Shown here: positions 33,409 through 42,107 of the stretch, in pieces
Numbering within the stretch: the first letter of the stretch is position 1
Layout of the letters: each line of letters opens with the position of its first letter
Assembly (NCBI RefSeq): GCF_001522585.2
Contig: NZ_CP013372.1
Location: 1,798,001-1,862,000, forward strand
Direction of reading: 5' to 3'
DNA length: 64,000 nucleotides
DNA from: Burkholderia sp. NRF60-BP8
GTDB taxonomy: Bacteria > Pseudomonadota > Gammaproteobacteria > Burkholderiales > Burkholderiaceae
The notes under the pieces: generated by a model
Told to the model about the DNA's origin: nothing
The model's database searches: none
Seen by the model: the letters and a program-made list of their open reading frames with translations, nothing else
Made by a program: the position numbers and the translations under genes

Positions 33409-34454
33409 AGGCCGCCGGCATCGCCCGCCCCTCCGTCAAAGGCCGCGCGATCGCGCTCGCGATCGTCGCGCTCGGCATCGCGGCGCTCGCGTACGCGTAC
33501 CACCGCACGACGGCCTACCCGTCCACCGACGACGCGTCGATCGACGCGGACGTCGTGCACGTCGCGTCGCCGGTCGGCGGCCGCATCGTGCAGCTCGCGG
33601 TGCATGAAAACCAGCGCGTCGCGAAAGGCGACCTGCTGTACGTGATCGATCCCGTGCCGTACCGGCTGAGCGTCGCGCAGGCGCAGGCCGATCTCGAGCT
33701 CGCGCGCGCGTCGCTCGACACGCGCCGCCGCTCGCTGATCGGCGAGCGCTCGAACGCGTCCGTCGCCGCCGAGCAGGTCAAGCGCGCGACGCAGAACTAC
33801 GATCTCGCGACCCGCGACGTGAACCGGCTTGCACCGCTCGCCGCGCAGGGCTACGTCAGCGCGCAGCAGTTCGATCAGGCGAAGGTGCGCCAGCGCGACG
33901 CGTCCGTTTCGCTCGCGCAGGCGCAGGAGCAGCAGCGCGCGTCCGCGCAGACGATCGGCGACGACGCCGACGCGATCGCGACGCTGCATGCGCGCGAAGC
34001 CGCGCTGGCCCGCGCGCAGCATGCGCTCGACGATACGGTCGTGCGCGCGCCGCACGACGGGCTCGTGACGGGCCTGAGCGTGCTCCCCGGCGAAACCCTC
34101 GCGCCGAATCAGTCGATCTTCACGCTGATCGACGCGAGCGAATGGTTCGCCGTCGGCAATTTCCGCGAGACGTCGCTCAATCGCATCGCGGTCGGCGACT
34201 GCGCGACCGTCTATTCGATGATCGACCGCGGCCGCCCGATGACGGGCAAGGTCGTCGGCATCGGCGCCGGCATCGCGGACAGCGACCGCATCAACCTGCC
34301 GCGCTCGCTGCCGATCGTGCAGCGCTCGGTGAACTGGGTGCACGTCGCGCAGCGCTTCCCCGTGCGCGTGAAGCTCGACGAACCCGACGGCAAGCTCGTG
34401 CGTGTCGGCGCGAGCGCGATCGTCGAGGTCCGGCATGGCTCTGCCTGCCGCTGA
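33405..34454 (+). CDS. mdtN: MdtN-like HlyD-family membrane fusion protein
   Basis: 349 residues. One N-terminal membrane anchor lies near 13-32 (A-I-A-L-A-I-V-A-L-G-I-A-A-L-A-Y). The biotinyl-lipoyl half motif follows (T-D-D-A-S-I-D-A-D-V-V-H-V-A-S-P-V-G-G-R-I), then a long coiled coil of about 95-215 and the second lipoyl half (V-R-A-P-H-D-G-L-V-T-G-L). This is the periplasmic adaptor between the FUSC-type inner-membrane protein and the TolC-like channel encoded next. Starts overlap upstream ytcA by 4 bp and downstream mdtO by 20 bp, showing tight coupling. Confidence 0.88.
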   Translation: MKAAGIARPSVKGRAIALAIVALGIAALAYAYHRTTAYPSTDDASIDADVVHVASPVGGRIVQLAVHENQRVAKGDLLYVIDPVPYRLSVAQAQADLELARASLDTRRRSLIGERSNASVAAEQVKRATQNYDLATRDVNRLAPLAAQGYVSAQQFDQAKVRQRDASVSLAQAQEQQRASAQTIGDDADAIATLHAREAALARAQHALDDTVVRAPHDGLVTGLSVLPGETLAPNQSIFTLIDASEWFAVGNFRETSLNRIAVGDCATVYSMIDRGRPMTGKVVGIGAGIADSDRINLPRSLPIVQRSVNWVHVAQRFPVRVKLDEPDGKLVRVGASAIVEVRHGSACR

Positions 34455-36480
34455 CGTCCGCTCGCCGGGCCCGCGCGAAGTCCTGCGGCTGCTCGCGCCG
34501 TTTCCGGGGCGCGCGGCCATGGCCGTGCGCGTCGCGCTGATCTGCGCGCTCGTGGTGCTCGTGACGAGCGGATACGGCACGCCGGAAGCCGCGATTTCCG
34601 CGTACGTCGTGTTCTTCCTGAACCGCGCCGATCGCGTGACGAGCGCCATGCTCGCCGTCGCGATGCTGTTGCTCGTCACGCTCGTGATCGCGCTCGTGAT
34701 CGGCGTCGCGATCTTCAGCATCGAGTATTCGGTGCTGCGCGTCGCGTGCATGGCCGTGCTGTCGGTCGGCCTGCTCTACCTGACGTCCGCCAGCAAGCTG
34801 CGCCCGGTCGGCGCGATCCTCGCGATGATCGTCGGCTTCGGGCTCGACCAGCTCGGCCTCGCGCCGTTCGGCGAAGCCGCGACGCGCGCGCTGCTCTATG
34901 CATGGCTGATGGTCGCGATCCCGGTCGGCGTGGCGATCGTCGTCAACCTGCTGATCGCGCCGTCGCCGCGCACGCTCGCGCATGCGCAGCTCGCGAAGCG
35001 GCTGCGGCTCGCCGCGCGGCGGCTGCGCGGCGACGACGACGCGCGCGCCGCGTTCGACGCAAGCCTGCGCGAAGGCGACCGGCAGTTGCTCACGTGGCTC
35101 AAGCTGTCGAAGCTCGAAGGCTCGTCGTCGGGCGCCGATGTCGTCGCGTTGCGGCAGGCCGTCGCGTCGAGCACCGCGCTGCTCGTCGCGGTCGCGCTTG
35201 CCGATCGCGAACCGGAGGCGCGACTGCCCGACGCTTTCGCCATGCCGATCGCGACGACGCTCGACGAGATGGCCGCGATCCTTGAACAGGGGGGCTATCC
35301 GGTCGACGTGACACTCGCGCTGCCGGCCGCCGATGCGCTGCCGCCGCTCGCACGCGTCGTCGCGACGGACCTGCACGCCGCGATCGCGCAGTTCGCGCAA
35401 CCGCCCGCCATCGACGCGCCTGCCGCATCAACCGACACCACCGACACGCGCGCCGCCGACGAACCGGCGCAGGCCACCGCACCGCCCGCCCCACGCGGCG
35501 GCTTCTTCGTGCCCGACGCGCGCACCAATCCCGACCACATCCGCTATGCGCTGAAGACGACGGCAGCCGCGATGTTCTGCTACCTGCTGTACTCGCAGCT
35601 CGACTGGTCCGGCATCCATACCTGCTTCATCACCTGCTACATGGTGTCGCTCGGCTCGACGGCCGAAACGGTCGAGAAGCTCACGCTGCGCATCGCCGGC
35701 TGCATCGTCGGCGCGCTGATCGGCACCGCCGCGCTCGTGTTCGTCGTCCCGTCGCTATCGTCGATCGGCGAGCTGATGGCGCTCGTCTTCGCCGGCGCGT
35801 GGCTGTCCGCGTGGGTCGCGTTCGGATCGCCGCGCATCGCGTACGCGGGCTTCCAGGTCGCGTTCGCGTTCTTCCTGTGCGTCATCCAGGGTGCGGGCCC
35901 CGGCTTCGACCTGACGCTCGCGCGCGATCGCACGATCGGCATCCTGCTCGGCAACGTCGTCGTGTATCTCGTGTTCACGCGCATCTGGCCGGTCAGCATC
36001 GGCAAGCAAATCGACACGGCGCTCGCGGCGCTGCTCGACCAGTGGCGTCGCGTGGCGCAGATCGCGCAGCCGGCCGAACGACGCGCGCTGGCCGCCGAAG
36101 CGTTCGCGCGCCACGGCGCGATCTCGCAGGAGCTCGGCCTGATCCACTACGAACCGTCGTGGGTGCGGCCGGCCGCGACGTGGCTCGCCGCACGGCGGCG
36201 CGCGCTCGCGGAGCTCGGCGCGATCGAAGGCCCGCTGTTCCTGCTCGCCGAGCGCAAACCCGGCGACGCGGCGATCGGCGCGCAACTCGCACGCGTGACC
36301 GCGCCGGCCGACGACGCAACCGCGCCCCGCACGGATGTCCCGCCGCCACCGCCGGGCGCCGCCCCCACCGACCCCGCGCGCGACGCGCTGCTGAACCTGA
36401 TCGACACGCGGCTCGCCCATATCGCCGACGCCGCCCGTCAAGCCACACCGAAGGAGCCTGCCCCTCATGCGTCTACCTGA
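34435..36480 (+). CDS. mdtO: MdtO/FUSC-family inner-membrane efflux protein
   Basis: 681 residues. Two sets of transmembrane helices (about 25-165 and 375-520) flank a cytoplasmic region of about 170-360, the FUSC (aromatic acid exporter) pattern. The second block begins R-T-N-P-D-H-I-R-Y-A-L-K-T-T-A-A-A-M-F-C-Y and includes G-I-L-L-G-N-V-V-V-Y-L-V-F-T-R-I-W-P. In E. coli MdtNOP contributes to resistance to puromycin, acriflavine and related compounds. The ATG at 34435 lies inside the end of mdtN. The C-terminus is Pro/Ala-rich. Confidence 0.88.
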   Translation: MALPAADVRSPGPREVLRLLAPFPGRAAMAVRVALICALVVLVTSGYGTPEAAISAYVVFFLNRADRVTSAMLAVAMLLLVTLVIALVIGVAIFSIEYSVLRVACMAVLSVGLLYLTSASKLRPVGAILAMIVGFGLDQLGLAPFGEAATRALLYAWLMVAIPVGVAIVVNLLIAPSPRTLAHAQLAKRLRLAARRLRGDDDARAAFDASLREGDRQLLTWLKLSKLEGSSSGADVVALRQAVASSTALLVAVALADREPEARLPDAFAMPIATTLDEMAAILEQGGYPVDVTLALPAADALPPLARVVATDLHAAIAQFAQPPAIDAPAASTDTTDTRAADEPAQATAPPAPRGGFFVPDARTNPDHIRYALKTTAAAMFCYLLYSQLDWSGIHTCFITCYMVSLGSTAETVEKLTLRIAGCIVGALIGTAALVFVVPSLSSIGELMALVFAGAWLSAWVAFGSPRIAYAGFQVAFAFFLCVIQGAGPGFDLTLARDRTIGILLGNVVVYLVFTRIWPVSIGKQIDTALAALLDQWRRVAQIAQPAERRALAAEAFARHGAISQELGLIHYEPSWVRPAATWLAARRRALAELGAIEGPLFLLAERKPGDAAIGAQLARVTAPADDATAPRTDVPPPPPGAAPTDPARDALLNLIDTRLAHIADAARQATPKEPAPHAST

Positions 36481-38011
36481 ACCGCCGGCCGCCTCGATCG
36501 CCGCCGCCGCGCTCGCGACCGCGGTCGCGCTGGCCGGCTGCGCGACGTCGTCGATCGATCTGGCGCCGGAGGCGTCCGACCGCCCGTGGCAGCCGCAAAC
36601 GTCGGCCGCGGGCGACATCGTGGCGGCGCCGCCGCGCGCTTCCGCACAAGGTGCACACGACTACACGCTGCCCGCATCGCCGGCGCTCGCGTCGGTTCCG
36701 GCGCCGGCCGCGCTCGATGCCGCGCATGCGTACACGCTGCCCGAGCTCATCGATCTCGCGGAATCCGCGAACCCGCTGACCCGCATCGCCTGGAACGACG
36801 CGCGCAACGCGGCGCTCGCGGTTGGCCTCGCCAAGTCCGCGTATCTGCCGCGCCTGTCGGCGACGGCAATGGGCGCGTACCAGGCGAACCACGGCTCGAC
36901 GTCGACGATCCTCGGCGATTCGTCCAGCAACACCACCGTGCACGGCACGATTTCGGCGCTGTCGCTGCAATGGCTGCTGTTCGATTTCGGCGGCCGCGCG
37001 GCGCGCGTCGAAGCGGCCGAACAGGCGTCGATCGCGTCGAACGTCGCGTTCACGGCCGTGCACCAGCAGGTCATCCACGACGTGACGGTCTCCTACTACC
37101 GCTACGAAGCCGCACGCTCGCGCGCGCTCAGCGCAAAACAGGGCCTCGCGAACGCGGATGCGATTCTCGCGGCGTCGCGCGCGCGGCTCCAGCACGGCGT
37201 CGGCACCGTCGTCGAACTCGCGCAGGCGACGCAGAACCGCGCGCAGGCGAACCTCGCGCTCGTGCAGGCGAACGGCGCCGAAAGCGACGGCTACCTCGCC
37301 CTCGTCTCCGCACTCGGCATCTCGCCGCTGTCGAAGCCGACGATCGCCGCGCTGCCGAAGCGGCCGCTGCCGCCCGCGCTCGGTTCGTCGGTCGACGCGA
37401 TCGTGTCGGACGCGATCGCGCGCCGTCCCGACCTGCAGGGTGCGTTCGCGGTCGAAAAGGCCAATCGCGCGAAGATCAAGGCCGCGCAAGCCGCGTTCAT
37501 GCCGAAGATCTTCCTGTCCGCGTCGACGTCGTATGCGAGCGGCGGCGCGTCCATCTCCGCGCTGCCCGCGATCGGCGACCAGGCGCCGACCGTCAACCTG
37601 AACGGCAGCCGCTACGGCGGCGGCGTATTCCTCGGCGTGACGATCCCGCTGTACGACGGCGGTCTGCGCTCGGCCGTGCTGATGCAGGCGCGCAACGACG
37701 CGGAAAGCGCGTCCGCGCGCCTCACGCGGACCAAGGAGGAAGCGGTGCGCCAGGTCGTCGCCGCGCAGAACGCGGTACAGACGAGCCTGGCGTCGCACGA
37801 CGCCGCGAAGGCGCTCGTCGATGCCGCGCAAACGAGCTACGACGCGGCGCTGACCGCGTACCGGAACGGCGTCGGCTCGGTCACCGACGCGACGATCGCG
37901 CAAAGCCAGTTGCTCGCCGCGCGCAACGCGGAGGTCGACAGCTATGCCGGCGCATTGTCGGCCGCCGCCGCGCTCGCGCTCGCGACGGGCACGATCGGCT
38001 CGGCGCAGTAG
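36467..38011 (+). CDS. mdtP: MdtP-like TolC-family outer-membrane lipoprotein
   Basis: 514 residues. The signal peptide ends with lipobox L-A-G-C. Two outer-membrane efflux repeats follow, each with long helical stretches: L-P-E-L-I-D-L-A-E-S-A-N-P, later L-A-Q-A-T-Q-N-R-A-Q-A-N-L-A-L-V, then R-R-P-D-L-Q-G-A-F-A-V-E and G-V-T-I-P-L-Y-D-G-G-L-R. It forms the outer-membrane channel of the tripartite system. The ATG overlaps the end of mdtO by 14 bp. This completes a ytcA-mdtN-mdtO-mdtP order identical to the E. coli operon. Confidence 0.88.
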   Translation: MRLPEPPAASIAAAALATAVALAGCATSSIDLAPEASDRPWQPQTSAAGDIVAAPPRASAQGAHDYTLPASPALASVPAPAALDAAHAYTLPELIDLAESANPLTRIAWNDARNAALAVGLAKSAYLPRLSATAMGAYQANHGSTSTILGDSSSNTTVHGTISALSLQWLLFDFGGRAARVEAAEQASIASNVAFTAVHQQVIHDVTVSYYRYEAARSRALSAKQGLANADAILAASRARLQHGVGTVVELAQATQNRAQANLALVQANGAESDGYLALVSALGISPLSKPTIAALPKRPLPPALGSSVDAIVSDAIARRPDLQGAFAVEKANRAKIKAAQAAFMPKIFLSASTSYASGGASISALPAIGDQAPTVNLNGSRYGGGVFLGVTIPLYDGGLRSAVLMQARNDAESASARLTRTKEEAVRQVVAAQNAVQTSLASHDAAKALVDAAQTSYDAALTAYRNGVGSVTDATIAQSQLLAARNAEVDSYAGALSAAAALALATGTIGSAQ

Positions 38012-38024
38012 CGCAGCCAGGCGG

Positions 38025-38054
38025 TTGACGCGGGCGCGCGCCGCCCACTAGAAT
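38025..38054 (+). promoter_or_regulatory. Sigma-70-like promoter of the mgtC leader
   Basis: TTGACG and TAGAAT are separated by 18 bp. A transcript from here would start near 38061, giving an mgtC leader of about 250 nt. Confidence 0.65.
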
Positions 38055-38082
38055 GCCGCCCATTCTTCCTTCAGGAACCATC

Positions 38083-38127
38083 GTGGACAGTTGCAGCACT
38101 CCGTTGCGTGCGCCGCTTGCCGCCTGA
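38083..38127 (+). CDS. Possible 14-residue leader peptide upstream of mgtC
   Basis: A GTG-started short frame encodes MDSCSTPLRAPLAA and stops at TGA. CAGGAA lies about 7 nt upstream as a ribosome site. It stands just after the promoter and before two strong hairpins. Salmonella mgtC is controlled by leader ORFs that sense proline and ATP; this frame has two CCG proline codons. Its translation is not proven. Confidence 0.45.
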   Translation: MDSCSTPLRAPLAA

Positions 38128-38156
38128 ACGCCTGTCCGCCGCAGTTCTCCTGCCCC

Positions 38157-38229
38157 GGCTCGCGTTCCGCGAGCCGCACGCCATCCGTTTCACATTGAAC
38201 GACGCATTCGCGCGGTACAGTACCGCGCG
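38157..38229 (+). promoter_or_regulatory. Two strong hairpins in the mgtC leader
   Basis: Arms GGCTCGCG and CGCGAGCC close on TTC (38157-38175). A second element is a perfect palindrome with arms CGCGCGGTAC and GTACCGCGCG around a single A (38209-38229). The first looks like an RNA hairpin; the second could be either RNA structure or an operator. Confidence 0.6.
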
Positions 38230-38311
38230 ATGACGGCTATCGCCGCGTCGCCTTCGGCCTTGCGTCGCGGCGACGCCAGCCGGCATGCGCTTCTTGCACG
38301 GCAGGACAACC

Positions 38312-39019
38312 ATGACTTTCGATTTCGCACTCCGTCTTTTCACCGCGTTCGCCTGCGGCGTCGCCATCGGCCTCGAACGCCAGATGCGCCAGCGCACGGC
38401 CGGCCTGCGCACCATTACGCTCGTCGCGAGCGGCGCGTGCCTGTTCGTCACGCTAGGCGTGCTGACCGGTAACGGCGTCGCGGGCGTCACGCAGATCGCC
38501 GCGTACGTCGTGTCGGGCGTCGGCTTCCTCGGCGGCGGTGTGATCATGCGCGACAAGGGTTCGATCCAGGGCATCAACACGGCCGCGACGCTGTGGTGCT
38601 CGGCTGCCGTCGGCGTGTTGTCCGGCTCCGGTCACTACGTGCCCGCGCTCGCCGGCACGGGCGTCGTGCTGCTCACCAATACGGTGCTGCGCGGCGTCAG
38701 CCAGGCCATCAACGCGACGCCCGTCTCGAATGCCGACCTCGTGCGCGAATACCAGATCACCGTGATTTGCCTCGCCGCCGACGAAGTGCACATCCGCACG
38801 CTGCTGTCGAACGCGATGTATGCGAAGCCGCTGTCGTTCCAGAGCCTCACGAGCGAGGACGTGCCCGAGCAGCCGGACCGGCTGAAGGTGACCGCGACGC
38901 TGAAGCTGCATCCGAAGGATCAGCAGAAGCTCGAGCAGATCGCGAGCCGGATGAGCATGGAGAAAAGCATTTCCAGCGTGAGCTGGACCGCAAAGGAAGC
39001 GGAGCCGATGATGGAATGA
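38312..39019 (+). CDS. mgtC: MgtC/SapB-family membrane protein
   Basis: 235 residues. Four to five transmembrane helices lie in the first about 135 residues, with the family signature G-V-A-I-G-L-E-R-Q-M-R-Q-R-T-A-G-L-R-T, then G-V-G-F-L-G-G-G-V-I-M-R-D and I-Q-G-I-N-T-A-A-T-L-W-C-S-A-A-V-G. The C-terminal about 80 residues are a cytoplasmic ACT-like domain. MgtC supports survival in low magnesium and within macrophages, partly by restraining the F-type ATP synthase. I chose ATG 38312, 8 nt after CAGGAC, rather than 38285. The 300-bp leader upstream carries a promoter, a short ORF and hairpins. Confidence 0.88.
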   Translation: MTFDFALRLFTAFACGVAIGLERQMRQRTAGLRTITLVASGACLFVTLGVLTGNGVAGVTQIAAYVVSGVGFLGGGVIMRDKGSIQGINTAATLWCSAAVGVLSGSGHYVPALAGTGVVLLTNTVLRGVSQAINATPVSNADLVREYQITVICLAADEVHIRTLLSNAMYAKPLSFQSLTSEDVPEQPDRLKVTATLKLHPKDQQKLEQIASRMSMEKSISSVSWTAKEAEPMME

Positions 39020-39057
39020 GCCGCGCGGCGGCCGCCGCATCCGGCGCCGCCGTCGCG

Positions 39058-39777
39058 TCAGGGCGCGTCGATGAGCCCGGCCGAGATCGCCTTGACGACC
39101 GCCTGGACCTTGTTGGTCGCGCCGAGCTTCTCGAGGATGTTGTTCACGTGGAAGTTGACCGTCCGCTCCGAGATGCTGAGGATCTGGCCGATTTCGCACG
39201 CAGTCTTGCCCTCGGCCGTCCAGCACAGTACCTCGCGCTCGCGCGCGGTCAGCGTGACGCCCGCCGCGGGCGACAACTTCGGCACCATGAAGCGGCTCAT
39301 CAGCGAATGCGACAGGTTCGCGAGCCAGTTCGTCTGCAGCGTCAGCATGTTGATCTCGGCCGGCGTCAGCCGGTCGGCATGACGGGCGATGCTCAGCAGG
39401 CCGAACGCGCCGCGCGCCGCCCAACTCGACTGCGCGACGCCCACCGACAGCCCGAAATCGCGCGCGTCCTGCCACAGCGGGCAGGGCTCGATGTTGTCGA
39501 CGTCGGGCCAGACGATCATGTTGGTGCTGAGCGCGCCATCGCGAACCGTTGAGTCGATCTCGATATAGTTCTGCGCCTGATAGTGCGCCATCCAGCCGTC
39601 CGGATAGGTATCGAAGATGGCGACCGCCGGCTTCGAGACAGGCAGCGGTACGCGAATGCCGTAACAGCAGTATTCGAATCCCAGCCGCTTGGAATAGGCG
39701 GCGATCCGCTGGAAGAGCTGCTGCTCGTCTTCCGCGGCGCTGAATTGTTGGTAGGCATCCTGCCAGCGCAGTTCCAT
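39058..39777 (-). CDS. cepR: Quorum-sensing regulator CepR
   Basis: 239 residues, the expected length. An N-terminal acyl-homoserine-lactone domain (about 20-165; W-M-A-H-Y-Q-A-Q-N-Y, D-S-T-V-R-D-G, P-L-W-Q-D-A-R) precedes a LuxR-type helix-turn-helix (about 172-236; L-T-A-R-E-R-E-V-L-C-W-T-A-E-G-K-T, S-E-R-T-V-N-F-H-V-N-N-I-L-E-K-L-G-A). The sequence M-E-L-R-W-Q-D-A-Y-Q-Q-F-S-A-A-E is that of B. cepacia complex CepR. It binds C8-HSL made by CepI and controls proteases, siderophores and biofilm genes. It is divergent from rsaM, 73 bp apart. Confidence 0.97.
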   Translation of the reverse strand: MELRWQDAYQQFSAAEDEQQLFQRIAAYSKRLGFEYCCYGIRVPLPVSKPAVAIFDTYPDGWMAHYQAQNYIEIDSTVRDGALSTNMIVWPDVDNIEPCPLWQDARDFGLSVGVAQSSWAARGAFGLLSIARHADRLTPAEINMLTLQTNWLANLSHSLMSRFMVPKLSPAAGVTLTAREREVLCWTAEGKTACEIGQILSISERTVNFHVNNILEKLGATNKVQAVVKAISAGLIDAP

Positions 39778-39850
39778 TCTTTCTCCGACAACGTCACGCT
39801 GTCATACTTGTCAGGTTCCAGCACCCGTTCGAGGCTGATACATTCCGCGC

Positions 39851-40294
39851 ATGACTTCACCCTTGCTGCACCCTGTCCCCGGCCCGTCCCCGGACGGCTA
39901 CGTACGCCTGTCAGAAGGCGCACTGGCCGCACTCGTGCTCGACCATGTCGCGAGCGGCCTCGACCCCTCGCTGCTGGCCGAATTGCGCGACAACGCGATC
40001 GACGCCCGCCTCGCCGGTTATACCGAATGGCATCGCGCCGCCGGTGCCGGCGTCGCGTACGTGACGGTCGGCTGGGACTGGTACCTCGAACGCGCGACGG
40101 GCACGTTCGTGATCGCGGGCGGCGACGTCCGCAGCAACGTGATGGCCACAGACGCCAAAGGCGCCGACATCGGCATGGTCCGCACGGCAGCCGCGCTCGC
40201 CGCGCGGCTCGCCGCCATCGACTGGCCTGCCGCGGTCGCGTCGGCTCTGCTCGCGCACAACGACGCCTATCATGCCGGTCCGACGCTCCAGTGA
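39851..40294 (+). CDS. rsaM: RsaM-like modulator of quorum sensing
   Basis: 147 residues between cepR and cepI, the position of BcRsaM in the complex. Conserved segments are Y-T-E-W, G-W-D-W-Y-L-E-R-A-T-G, S-N-V-M and the C-terminal H-N-D-A-Y-H. It is a small soluble beta-rich protein. RsaM-type proteins keep AHL levels in balance, acting as negative or fine-tuning regulators. Same strand as cepI, ending about 210 bp before it. Confidence 0.9.
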   Translation: MTSPLLHPVPGPSPDGYVRLSEGALAALVLDHVASGLDPSLLAELRDNAIDARLAGYTEWHRAAGAGVAYVTVGWDWYLERATGTFVIAGGDVRSNVMATDAKGADIGMVRTAAALAARLAAIDWPAAVASALLAHNDAYHAGPTLQ

Positions 40295-40424
40295 CAACCG
40301 GCCGCACATTCTTCTGACGATTCTGCGCGACTGGCGGTCTTTATAAGCAAAAGTTGCCTGGTTTTCAATCCCGGCGATCAAGAAACCGTTACCACCACGC
40401 AAATGGCGTCTTTACGCCGTCACC

Positions 40425-40448
40425 CTGTAAGAGTTACCAGTTACAGGC
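40425..40448 (+). promoter_or_regulatory. cep box (CepR binding site) upstream of cepI
   Basis: A 24-bp imperfect palindrome with outer arms CCTGTAA and TTACAGG around GAGTTACCAG, matching the lux-type box known for cepI. It ends about 56 bp before the cepI ATG, fitting positive autoregulation by CepR and C8-HSL. Confidence 0.9.
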
Positions 40449-40504
40449 TCCTCGTGCCGCGCGCTGTAATGGATGCATACCAAAGCACAGATCCGAGGAC
40501 ATCC

Positions 40505-41113
40505 ATGCAGACCTTCGTTCACGAGGAAGGGCGGTTGCCACACGAACTCGCGGCGGATCTCGGGCGCTATCGGCGCCGCGTGTTCGTCGAACAGCTCGGT
40601 TGGGCGCTCCCGTCGGCGAACGAAAGTTTCGAGCGTGACCAGTTCGATCGCGACGATACCGTCTACGTGTTCGCGCGAAACGCCGACGGCGACATGTGCG
40701 GATGCGCGCGCCTGCTGCCGACGACGCGCCCGTATCTGCTGAAGTCGCTGTTCGCCGATCTGGTCGCCGAGGACATGCCGCTACCGCAATCGGCCGCCGT
40801 CTGGGAGTTGTCCCGATTCGCGGCGACCGACGCCGAAGGCGGGCCGGGCAATGCCGAATGGGCCGTGCGCCCGATGCTCGCGGCCGTCGTCGAATGCGCG
40901 GCGCAGCTCGGCGCGCGCCAGCTGATCGGCGTGACGTTCGCGAGCATGGAGCGGCTGTTCCGTCGGATCGGCATACACGCGCACCGTGCAGGCCCGCCGA
41001 AGCAGGTGGACGGACGTCTGGTGGTCGCGTGCTGGATCGACATCGATCCGCAAACGTTTGCTGCGCTAGGAATCGAGCCGGGGCAGGCCGCCCGGCAAGC
41101 TATCGCCGCCTGA
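40505..41113 (+). CDS. cepI: N-acyl-homoserine lactone synthase CepI
   Basis: 202 residues, the known length. LuxI-family invariant residues are visible: R-Y-R-x-R-V-F-V-E-x-L-G-W, F-E-R-D-Q-F-D, C-A-R-L-L-P-T-T-R-P-Y and E-L-S-R-F-A. It makes mainly octanoyl-HSL from acyl-ACP and S-adenosylmethionine. I chose ATG 40505; the longer frame from 40403 crosses the cep box. Followed by a Burkholderia-specific gene on the same strand after about 50 bp. Confidence 0.97.
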   Translation: MQTFVHEEGRLPHELAADLGRYRRRVFVEQLGWALPSANESFERDQFDRDDTVYVFARNADGDMCGCARLLPTTRPYLLKSLFADLVAEDMPLPQSAAVWELSRFAATDAEGGPGNAEWAVRPMLAAVVECAAQLGARQLIGVTFASMERLFRRIGIHAHRAGPPKQVDGRLVVACWIDIDPQTFAALGIEPGQAARQAIAA

Positions 41114-41164
41114 GCCGGAACGCGCGTTTCCGTCCGGGCGGCATCGTAACGAAGGAGAACCAAC

Positions 41165-41926
41165 GTGGACCAGTCCCAGGTCTTTCGCGCGATGATGCCA
41201 GGATTGACGAGCGCCGACGGCGCCCGCATCGCGGTCGCCTACCCGTCGTTTCCCAGGCCGTTGCCGCTCGTGCGGCTCGATCGCCGCGGGCTCGTGTTTC
41301 GTGCCGCCGGCGCCGCGCCGCTCGTGTGCGGGCTGCCGCGCCCGGCCACCCTGCTGGTCGCGGACGAGCCGCTGTGCTCGCTGCGCCTCGTGATCCGCGA
41401 CATCGTCGCGACCGGCGACGGCCGGCACGACCTGACGATGCAGCCGTCCGGCGCCGCCGGCGACGAATTGCTGTGGCACGCGTTGCGCGATCGCGAGCCG
41501 TACCGGCGGATCCAGCATCCGCTCGCGCCGGTCGATCTGCCCGCCGCCATCGACCGCGAACAAGCGCCGGCCGGCGAAACCGCCGCGCGCCCGTCGCGCA
41601 GCGCGGCTTTCCGCCTGCCGTGCCACAGCGACGCACTGTTCTTCGCGGACTGGCTCGAATATCACTTCGACGAATTGCGCGCGCTGTCGCAACAGCACGG
41701 GCCGCAACTGCAGCTCAATCAGCTCGAACGACAGGTTGACGATGACGAGGTCGGCGTGCGTTTCGTCTACGACATCGACGGGCATGCGACGCGGCACGCA
41801 TTGACCGACTGCGCACGCGAGGCGTGTGCATGGATCGAGACGGAGATGCGCAGCAAATACGCGCTGCCCGTCGCGCAAGAGCGGTTCGGCGCATTCGCGG
41901 CGCACGCACGGGCCGCCGGCATGTGA
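41165..41926 (+). CDS. Conserved protein downstream of cepI, Burkholderia-type
   Basis: 253 residues starting at GTG 41165, which has a strong AAGGAG site 5 nt upstream. No signal peptide or membrane segment. The N-terminal half (L-P-L-V-R-L-D-R-R-G-L-V-F, R-L-V-I-R-D-I-V-A-T-G-D-G-R-H) and the C-terminal half (F-F-A-D-W-L-E-Y-H-F-D-E-L-R, H-A-T-R-H-A-L-T-D-C-A-R-E-A) look like two separate small domains. The gene after cepI in B. cenocepacia (BCAM1871) is reported to raise AHL activity; by position and size this appears to be its counterpart. A strong terminator follows. Confidence 0.7.
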   Translation: MDQSQVFRAMMPGLTSADGARIAVAYPSFPRPLPLVRLDRRGLVFRAAGAAPLVCGLPRPATLLVADEPLCSLRLVIRDIVATGDGRHDLTMQPSGAAGDELLWHALRDREPYRRIQHPLAPVDLPAAIDREQAPAGETAARPSRSAAFRLPCHSDALFFADWLEYHFDELRALSQQHGPQLQLNQLERQVDDDEVGVRFVYDIDGHATRHALTDCAREACAWIETEMRSKYALPVAQERFGAFAAHARAAGM

Positions 41927-42038
41927 ACGAGGCCATGCTACGCGGCGGCAAGTTGTGCGGATACAACGAGCGCTTGCAAACGTTCGGGTTTTCCCTTAAA
42001 TTTACGTCTGTCTCCTCCATGTCTCCAAACATGGATTC

Positions 42039-42066
42039 AGCCCGCTCAAGCAGCGGGCTTTTTTAT
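42039..42066 (+). terminator. Rho-independent terminator after the cepI-downstream gene
   Basis: Arms AGCCCGCT and AGCGGGCT with a 5-nt loop are followed by six T residues. A smaller hairpin (CCATGT/ACATGG) precedes it near 42018. Confidence 0.9.
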
Positions 42067-42107
42067 TGCCGGCGTGGATTGCGGGGCCACATCATTTTCC
42101 ATTCCGG

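Noticed and set aside
39795..39815. Repeated TGTCA motif between cepR and rsaM
   Set aside because: It resembles half of a cep box but the two halves are direct repeats, not a palindrome; too weak to call.
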